From positions 1 to 36,867 of the IMG/VR virus record IMGVR_UViG_3300036822_000136: DNA of 36,867 bases; one strand, written 5' to 3'. The translations under genes were made by a program, and so were the position numbers. This DNA comes from a virus. Of the stretch, positions 29,347 to 34,416 are shown one piece after another (the stretch's first letter is position 1; each line of letters starts with the position of its first letter). A model generated the notes under the pieces. That model saw only the letters and a program-made list of their open reading frames with translations, had not been told where the DNA came from and made no database searches.

Positions 29347-29540
29347 CCCAACGCCAGCGCATCGGTCTCGCCATCATCATTGCGTTCGTCGTGCTGATCG
29401 GGCTAGCGGTTTATTTTTCGCGCCAAGAGCAAAAGCAGCTGATCGACAAGTGCAGCAGCCGCGGGCTGGTGCCGTACGAGATCGAGCACACCACCGTCTG
29501 CCGCGAACCGGCGACCGGCCAGCTGTACGCACCGCAATAG
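29343..29540 (+). CDS. small single-pass membrane protein
   Basis: 65 residues from ATG 29343. Residues 7-25 (GLAIIIAFVVLIGLAVYFS) form a transmembrane helix after a basic start; the rest is soluble with two cysteines (DKCSSRG, TVCREP). Probably anchored with its C-terminus outside. Spanin-like or immunity-like roles are possible. It starts in overlap with the antitoxin-like gene, and the collagen-like gene follows after 3 bp. Confidence 0.65.
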   Translation: MTQRQRIGLAIIIAFVVLIGLAVYFSRQEQKQLIDKCSSRGLVPYEIEHTTVCREPATGQLYAPQ

Positions 29541-29543
29541 CCG

Positions 29544-30977
29544 ATGTTCGCAGCGTTCGACATAGCGTTCGGTCACGCGCCGACGATGACGCTAACGGTG
29601 GCGGCCACCGTCGCCATCGCCCCGCCCGACGACAGCGTCGACACCAACAAGATCATCGTTACCGGCACCGGCACCGTCAGCTCGCTCGGGCCGGGGCCAC
29701 TGCCGCCGTACGGCCAACCCGACGAAGAGGTGCCAACGCCGTGGGGCGTGAGCAAACAGGTGACCTGGATTCCGCAAGATGCGACGCATCCGATCACTCT
29801 GGTCTACAGCCCGACGCTGCAGCTGCTCGGCAGTGTCAACCGCACCATAACCGTCAAGACGATCTGCGATTACAGCTGGGACCCGATCGCCCAGGGGTGG
29901 ATCGAGGAGAGCTACACCGACACCACGCAATCGAAAGGCGGTGGCGGTAGCGGCGGCACCGGACCGCAAGGCCCAGCCGGACCCGCCGGACCCGCCGGAC
30001 CCGCGGGTCCGGGCTACAAAGCCACCAGCACCAGCGCCGTCAACATCGCCACCGGGGCGCAAACCTTCACCACGCAATCCGGGCTTGCCTACACGATCGG
30101 TGCGCGGACGCGCGCCAGCTCCAATGGCACGCCGACGAGCTGGATGGAGGGCCGGGTCACCGCCTATAGCGGCACATCGCTCACCATCGGCGTCGATCTC
30201 ATCAGCGGCAGCGGTACATTTTCCGATTGGAACATCAACCTCGCCGGTGTGCAGGGCGCGCAAGGCGCCACCGGCGCGCAGGGCAACCAAGGTCTGCAAG
30301 GAAATGCAGGCCCGCCCGGCCCAACCGGCCCGCAAGGCATCCAAGGCAATCCCGGCGCTACCGGATCGACCGGGCCCGCGGGTCCAGGCTATACGGCGAC
30401 CAGCGGGTCATCGATCGCTGTCAGTAACGGCGCCAAGACGTTCGTTACACAATCCGGACTCGCCTACACGGTCGGCGCCCGGGCGCGCGCCGCGTCGAAC
30501 GGCGCACCAACAAACTGGGTGGAGGGCCAAGTCACCGCGTATAGCGGGACGTCACTGGTCATCAACGTCGATCTAACAAACGGCTCAGGCACGTTCGCCG
30601 ATTGGACCATCAATCTCGCGGGTGTGCAGGGCACGCAAGGCGCCACGGGCCCGCAGGGCTCGCAGGGTGTGCCCGGCGCCGCCGGTGCACAAGGCCCGCA
30701 GGGCATCCAAGGCAATCCCGGCGCTACCGGGCCGCAAGGTCCGGCGGGCCCGACCGGATCGGCTGGCCCGACCGGGGCGAGCTACGTCGCCACCAGTACG
30801 ACCAGCTTGCCGATTGCAGCCGGTCCAGCGACGATCACGACGCAAGCCGGGCTCGCTTATATGGTCGGCGCGCGCACGCGATTGAGTTCAAATTCCAATC
30901 CATCGCAATGGATGGAAGGAGTTGTTACGGCTTACAGTGGTACATCGTTGACCATAAATGTTGATCTACACAGTTAG
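29544..30977 (+). CDS. collagen-like repeat protein, likely virion fibre
   Basis: 477 residues from ATG 29544 (an internal ATG 29586 is possible). Residues 1-135 are a beta-rich head, followed by a Gly-rich hinge. Three Gly-X-Y collagen stretches (about 138-157, 235-285 and 335-390) alternate with a beta module of about 75 residues that recurs three times (the shared motif is TAYSGTSL). The third copy ends early at DLHS. Collagen-like repeats trimerise and are common in phage tail fibres. Being between terminase and capsid genes is unusual for a tail protein. It may act in virion decoration or host attachment. Confidence 0.8.
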   Translation: MFAAFDIAFGHAPTMTLTVAATVAIAPPDDSVDTNKIIVTGTGTVSSLGPGPLPPYGQPDEEVPTPWGVSKQVTWIPQDATHPITLVYSPTLQLLGSVNRTITVKTICDYSWDPIAQGWIEESYTDTTQSKGGGGSGGTGPQGPAGPAGPAGPAGPGYKATSTSAVNIATGAQTFTTQSGLAYTIGARTRASSNGTPTSWMEGRVTAYSGTSLTIGVDLISGSGTFSDWNINLAGVQGAQGATGAQGNQGLQGNAGPPGPTGPQGIQGNPGATGSTGPAGPGYTATSGSSIAVSNGAKTFVTQSGLAYTVGARARAASNGAPTNWVEGQVTAYSGTSLVINVDLTNGSGTFADWTINLAGVQGTQGATGPQGSQGVPGAAGAQGPQGIQGNPGATGPQGPAGPTGSAGPTGASYVATSTTSLPIAAGPATITTQAGLAYMVGARTRLSSNSNPSQWMEGVVTAYSGTSLTINVDLHS

Positions 30978-31031
30978 TGATACAGCGCATCAAATAATCG
31001 GTTAGCGTCGGTCCTTTCGCAGCCATCCAGG

Positions 31032-31051
31032 CCGCCGCTGAGGGGCGGCGG
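31032..31051. terminator. GC-rich hairpin after the collagen-like gene
   Basis: CCGCCGC (31032-31038) and GCGGCGG (31045-31051) form a perfect 7-bp stem with a 6-base loop, 55 bp after the stop. No T-run follows, so termination strength is uncertain. Confidence 0.45.
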
Positions 31052-31108
31052 GCGCGGCGGCTTGCAGTGGCGTCGCGTTCGTCGTTCGCCCCAAAGGGAA
31101 ATCGCGCG

Positions 31109-31324
31109 ATGCCCGACGACGACCAGCAGCAAAGCTTCACGCTCGAGCGCGGGCCCGACCCCTGGCACAAGCTGCCGAGCTTGGCAGCGCGGCTCGGTGT
31201 CGAGCCTTGCAGCGGGCCGATGGCGGGTCGCGTCATCGTGAGCAATCGCGAGGGCAAGCGCTACGATTTGTTTGAGCTGGTCAACGCGTTGCTCGATCGG
31301 CTCGATCGTGCGGCCCAGGACTAA
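31109..31324 (+). CDS. hypothetical small protein
   Basis: 71 residues from ATG 31109, with AAGGGAAATCGCGCG as RBS. It starts MPDDDQQQSFTLERGPDPWH, then helices (KLPSLAARLGVEP and YDLFELVNALLDRLDRAAQD). It lies between the collagen-like and zeta genes on the same strand. It overlaps a leftward frame (31281-31490) by 44 bp. Function unknown. Confidence 0.65.
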   Translation: MPDDDQQQSFTLERGPDPWHKLPSLAARLGVEPCSGPMAGRVIVSNREGKRYDLFELVNALLDRLDRAAQD

Positions 31325-31490
31325 GCAAGCGCGATGACCGATCTCCCGGAATTGGTAGGTCAATTCCCTCCTGGCGAAACAGCTCTTTCAGCTGGCGCCA
31401 GCAGGCGAGGCCGCGACTGTGGTGCCAGAGGCGCGTCATCGGGCGCATGGGAAACCACGCGCGTAGGATATGCGCCCAGATGCAAGTCAT
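31281..31490 (-). CDS. possible leftward small protein
   Basis: 69 codons from ATG 31490. The first 55 residues (MTCIWAHILRAWFPMRPMTR and LWHHSRGLACWRQLKELFR) read like a real protein with GC-rich third positions, but there is no clear RBS. It overlaps the end of the gene at 31109. The plus strand also has an open frame here (31334-31558) that looks worse. Keep as uncertain. Confidence 0.4.
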   Translation of the reverse strand: MTCIWAHILRAWFPMRPMTRLWHHSRGLACWRQLKELFRQEGIDLPIPGDRSSRLLSPGPHDRADRATR

Positions 31491-31554
31491 TAGCCACAGT
31501 GCTCGTACGACGTTCCGCATCCGCGATGACTACCACAGGACTAAAGCAAGCGCG

Positions 31555-32694
31555 ATGACCGACGACGTCGCCAAAGCCAACGCGCAGACGGAGTTCATGA
31601 ACGACTGCGTGCCGTACTTCATCGATGAGGGCAAGGACCAGGATCAGGCGATCGCGATCTGTCTGCATCTGTGGGAAGGCAAGCGCTGGCGCGGCATCCG
31701 CGCTCGCGCCGAGCAGCTGCAGGCCCGGCGCCGTCACGCCGACAACAAGGCCCGCTTTGCGGCGCTGCGCTATCAGCCGCATCCGTGGCGGGCGCTGCGC
31801 CAACGCGCGGCCGAGCTGCTGGTGCGGTTCGATCCCGACGAGCCGCGCGACGAATCCGGCAAATGGACCGACGGCGGCGGTGGTGGCAGCGACGGCGGCG
31901 GCAAAAAACCAGCCAGCGAGACCAAGCCCGCTGTCGCCGCACATGCCAATCCCAAGGTCAAGGAGATCATCGAGAAGGTCCCCGGCGCGCAAGCCGCGAT
32001 CGAGCGCGCTGTCGACAAGCTCGCCAGCGGCAAGCCCAGCGATGCGCCGGTCGGCGAAGGCGGCTACAAACGCTCGGATGGCTTCTACACCGCGCCGCGC
32101 CAAAAGGTGCACGCCGAGATCCTGGAGAAGATCTTCACCCCGGAGAAGATCGCTGCCGCCACGCCCAAGCCGGGCGAGCAGCCGACCGCGCATCTGCTCG
32201 GCGGCTCCGGCGGTTCCGGCAAGGGCTGGTTCACTAAGCCGGACGGCACGGTGCGCACCGACAATGCGATCTATCTGAATTCCGATGACATGAAGGCGAT
32301 GCTGCCCGACTACAAGGGCTGGAACGCGCCGTTGCTACATGAGGAATCGAGCGAGCTGCTGCGGCTGACGGAAAACATCGCCATGGCCCAAGGTCTCAAC
32401 GTCATCATCGACGGCACCATGGGCAAATACGACGGGCTGGCCAAGCGCATCGATCGCTACAAGACCGGCGGCTATCGGGTGGAAGGTCACTTCATGCGGG
32501 TGACACCGGAGACGTCAGCAACCCGCGCGCTGCAGCGGTTCGTGCGCGGCGGCGAGAGCGGCCGCTACGTGCCGCCGGAAATGCTGCTCGCGCATCCGGC
32601 GACCGCTAACTTCGAGAAGGCGCGCAGCAAGATGGACGCCTGGGAGATGTATGACAACGAGGGCACCAAACCGAAGTTTGTCAGCCGCGGCTAG
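31555..32694 (+). CDS. zeta-toxin-type kinase with a virion-like N-terminus
   Basis: 379 residues from ATG 31555. Residues 14-40 (FMNDCVPYFIDEGKDQDQAI and onward, C18 and C36) match the N-terminus of the protease-capsid fusion at 34417. Residues 91-108 (RFDPDEPRDESGKWTDGG) are a motif common in phage head proteins. From about residue 210, LLGGSGGSGKGWF (K223) is Walker A, then YLNSDDMKAMLPDYKGW, SSELLRLTENIAMAQGLNV and IIDGTMGKYDG fit the zeta-toxin/PNK-like kinase fold. Zeta toxins phosphorylate UDP-GlcNAc, but this one may have another target. No epsilon antitoxin is adjacent. The location and N-terminus suggest a virion-packaged enzyme. Confidence 0.85.
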   Translation: MTDDVAKANAQTEFMNDCVPYFIDEGKDQDQAIAICLHLWEGKRWRGIRARAEQLQARRRHADNKARFAALRYQPHPWRALRQRAAELLVRFDPDEPRDESGKWTDGGGGGSDGGGKKPASETKPAVAAHANPKVKEIIEKVPGAQAAIERAVDKLASGKPSDAPVGEGGYKRSDGFYTAPRQKVHAEILEKIFTPEKIAAATPKPGEQPTAHLLGGSGGSGKGWFTKPDGTVRTDNAIYLNSDDMKAMLPDYKGWNAPLLHEESSELLRLTENIAMAQGLNVIIDGTMGKYDGLAKRIDRYKTGGYRVEGHFMRVTPETSATRALQRFVRGGESGRYVPPEMLLAHPATANFEKARSKMDAWEMYDNEGTKPKFVSRG

Positions 32695-32924
32695 TTGCGC
32701 GCGCGTTGTTTTTTCGCGATCTCTTCCGCGCACGTGATCCTGATCAGTGTTATCAACTTCTCAGCCAAATCATCCTCGCTATCATGAAGATCATAGCGAA
32801 CCGCGATCTTGACGGCTGTTACGATAAGCGCGGGAATTATATCGCCGGGATCAACAGAGGGCCGTTCGACGAGCCAAGCGATCAGCTCATTGGTCAGCTC
32901 TTGGGCGGCTTGCGGGCTGCTCAC
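32691..32924 (-). CDS. hypothetical helical protein
   Basis: 77 residues from GTG 32924, with AAGGATTAGCCCTG as RBS; the longer frame to 33014 overlaps the small gene at 32930. Helical: SSPQAAQELTNELIAWLVER and DIIPALIVTAVKIAVRYDL. The stop codons of this gene and of the zeta-kinase overlap tail to tail (32691-32694). It is the last gene of the operator-controlled leftward cassette. Confidence 0.7.
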   Translation of the reverse strand: MSSPQAAQELTNELIAWLVERPSVDPGDIIPALIVTAVKIAVRYDLHDSEDDLAEKLITLIRITCAEEIAKKQRARN

Positions 32925-32929
32925 CAGGG

Positions 32930-33097
32930 CTAATCCTTTTTCGGTTTTGATTTGCGCTTGGCATATTTGTCGTACAGCTCCTGGAACGCCTCTGGCACCT
33001 CGCCGGGGTCCCAATCGCTGTCGAAGTTCTCGAGCGGAATCGGATTGCCGTTGCCGTCGACGTAGCCGTCCGGCTTTTTGTCTTTGTCGTCACTCAT
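32930..33097 (-). CDS. 55-residue acidic/basic hypothetical protein
   Basis: Found by reading: ATG 33097 overlaps the TGA of the HTH gene as ATGA, and GAGGACTTCAC precedes it. 55 codons: MSDDKDKKPDGYVDGNGNPI and EAFQELYDKYAKRKSKPKKD. Highly charged and probably unstructured. The stop is at 32930. The translation coupling supports a real gene; function unknown. Confidence 0.75.
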   Translation of the reverse strand: MSDDKDKKPDGYVDGNGNPIPLENFDSDWDPGEVPEAFQELYDKYAKRKSKPKKD

Positions 33098-33285
33098 GTG
33101 AAGTCCTCTGCGGTTAAGTTATGCTTTACCATATAGTCTAGCACCTTGGCAATCAGCGGCGGCACGGGCAGCTCGCCAAGCGCATAGCGCCGCGAGGTAC
33201 GCGGATCGATCGCGAGGAAATGCGCCGCCGTCACCTGATTGAATCCGATGCGATCGAGCGCGCGTTGGTATTGTTTCGCGGTCAT
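33094..33285 (-). CDS. small HTH regulator (paralogue of the 3585-3983 C-terminus)
   Basis: 63 residues from ATG 33285, an ATGA overlap with the gene upstream. MTAKQYQRALDRIGFNQVTA, then FLAIDPRTSRRYALGELPVP is a Cro/XRE-like helix-turn-helix. It aligns end to end with residues 65-132 of the protein at 3585, including MTAKQY, IG, RT and the GE-PVP turn. It sits inside the leftward unit driven by operator copy 4, so it is a candidate autoregulator of TAGGGC-N5-GCCCTA. The target is unproven. Confidence 0.8.
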   Translation of the reverse strand: MTAKQYQRALDRIGFNQVTAAHFLAIDPRTSRRYALGELPVPPLIAKVLDYMVKHNLTAEDFT

Positions 33286-33494
33286 GGGGTGGTCTCCGCA
33301 AACGGGCGCCCGTGATAACCATCGAGGAATGCAACCAGCTCGGCGGCGTCGTAGGCCTGCAGGCTGACGACGTACCACGTCAACGGATGGCCGACCGCGC
33401 GCACCCGGCGCCCGCGCCAGTACGCCCGACGCGCAGCCGAGACCAAGCCCGCTTCCGCGAGCTTGGCCCGATACTCGGCCATTGTCTGTTCCAT
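33282..33494 (-). CDS. hypothetical small basic protein
   Basis: 70 residues from ATG 33494 (a second ATG is at codon 5). Helical, Arg/Ala-rich (MAEYRAKLAEAGLVSAARRA), then WRGRRVRAVGHPLTWYVVSL and AAELVAFLDGYHG. It lies directly before the HTH gene with an ATGA overlap, and its start follows the 33495 gene by 0 bp. No family is recognised. Confidence 0.7.
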   Translation of the reverse strand: MEQTMAEYRAKLAEAGLVSAARRAYWRGRRVRAVGHPLTWYVVSLQAYDAAELVAFLDGYHGRPFAETTP

Positions 33495-33878
33495 CTAGGC
33501 GCCGTGCACCGCGAGATACTTCGCTGCGCCCGCCTTTTCGGCTTCCGCCTTCACCACTTTGCTGACGCCGGGAAACCGCACAACCTTGCCGTCGCCGCTA
33601 ATCTTGAATGAGCCGCGCCGCACAACCGGATCGCCGACCCAGTCGGGATGATCGCCGAACCCGCGCGCAATCGCTTCGGCCTTGCGCTCCTCGTCAGTCA
33701 ACGTCTTGACCGTCTTGAACACCGTTCCGGTGATCGAGCCGTCATCGTGCTCGACCCGCGACGTTTCATAAAAACCGTCCGACAAGCCGTTGCTCGAGTG
33801 ATTGGTGGTCCCGCGCCGGGCGATCTCGCCCAACGCCTGGAAAACGTAACCGGCTTTCGCCGCGTAGCTGTAACCCAT
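33495..33878 (-). CDS. hypothetical phage protein
   Basis: 127 residues from ATG 33878, with CGAGGACACA as RBS. MGYSYAAKAGYVFQALGEI, then YETSRVEHDDGSITGTVFKT and SFKISGDGKVVRFPGVSK. The second part reads as a small beta domain with a Gly/Asp turn. It is second in the operator-4 unit. A similar layout is seen in small phage proteins with unknown roles. Confidence 0.75.
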   Translation of the reverse strand: MGYSYAAKAGYVFQALGEIARRGTTNHSSNGLSDGFYETSRVEHDDGSITGTVFKTVKTLTDEERKAEAIARGFGDHPDWVGDPVVRRGSFKISGDGKVVRFPGVSKVVKAEAEKAGAAKYLAVHGA

Positions 33879-33914
33879 TGTGTCCTCGTTTCAGTTAGTG
33901 GTGGTAGTTGCTGC

Positions 33915-34232
33915 TCACTCGATCTCCATCGGCAACCCGACGCTTTTACGCAGCGCGCGGTAGCGAGGTTCGGCGAGTTGTTTGCGGAGTAAATTACGTT
34001 CCGCGTCGATGTGCTTTTGCGCGTAGGCAACCGCTTCTTCGCGCGTGGCAAATGCGACGCCCTTGACCGGGTTCCAAGTGTGGAACCTGCTGATCCGATC
34101 CGGCCGGTCATAGTTGATGACGGGCACATAGGGATAAGCTGGATTGCGTCCGCGTTTGGCGGCCGACGCGCGGCCATACCAACGCTCAGCGGCAATGGCC
34201 TCGATCGCAGTCATCAGTTCAACGCGGTTCAT
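33915..34232 (-). CDS. hypothetical protein, first gene of the operator-4 unit
   Basis: 105 residues from ATG 34232 (MNRVELMTAIEAIAAERWYG), with AGGAATTCGAG before it. The longer TTG frame to 34325 has no RBS. Helical start, then PVINYDRPDRISRFHTWNPV and FATREEAVAYAQKHIDAERN. The 5' leader from the promoter at 34340-34367 is about 100 bp, longer than at the other copies. Function unknown. Confidence 0.75.
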   Translation of the reverse strand: MNRVELMTAIEAIAAERWYGRASAAKRGRNPAYPYVPVINYDRPDRISRFHTWNPVKGVAFATREEAVAYAQKHIDAERNLLRKQLAEPRYRALRKSVGLPMEIE

Positions 34233-34339
34233 CTCGAATTCCTGGTGCGGGTGTTCCGGCGAGACCCGCTCACGCCGCCCGCCAGCTCCGCTGCCGAGTC
34301 CGGGCCACCGCCGTCGCGATGGCAATCTCTCACGCTCTT

Positions 34340-34367
34340 AATATAGGGCATCACGCCCTATACGCAA
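34340..34367 (-). promoter_or_regulatory. promoter P4 with palindromic operator (copy 4)
   Basis: On the minus strand, -35 TTGCGT (34367-34362) and -10 TATATT (34345-34340) have a 16-bp spacer. TAGGGC-ATCAC-GCCCTA lies at 34344-34360. GTGAGAGA follows at 34333-34326, as at P1 and P3. It drives the leftward cassette 34232-32691, 32 kb from the other three copies. It is 57 bp before the start of the rightward capsid gene. Confidence 0.8.
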
Positions 34368-34416
34368 GTGGTGCGGTGAGCATGCCGCACGTATCCCCAT
34401 ACCGATGGAGGCAGAA

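Noticed and set aside
31625-32278. Out-of-frame rightward ORFs inside the zeta-kinase gene
   Set aside because: They are Arg/Ala/Ser-rich shadow frames. The kinase frame has Walker A and the zeta motifs.
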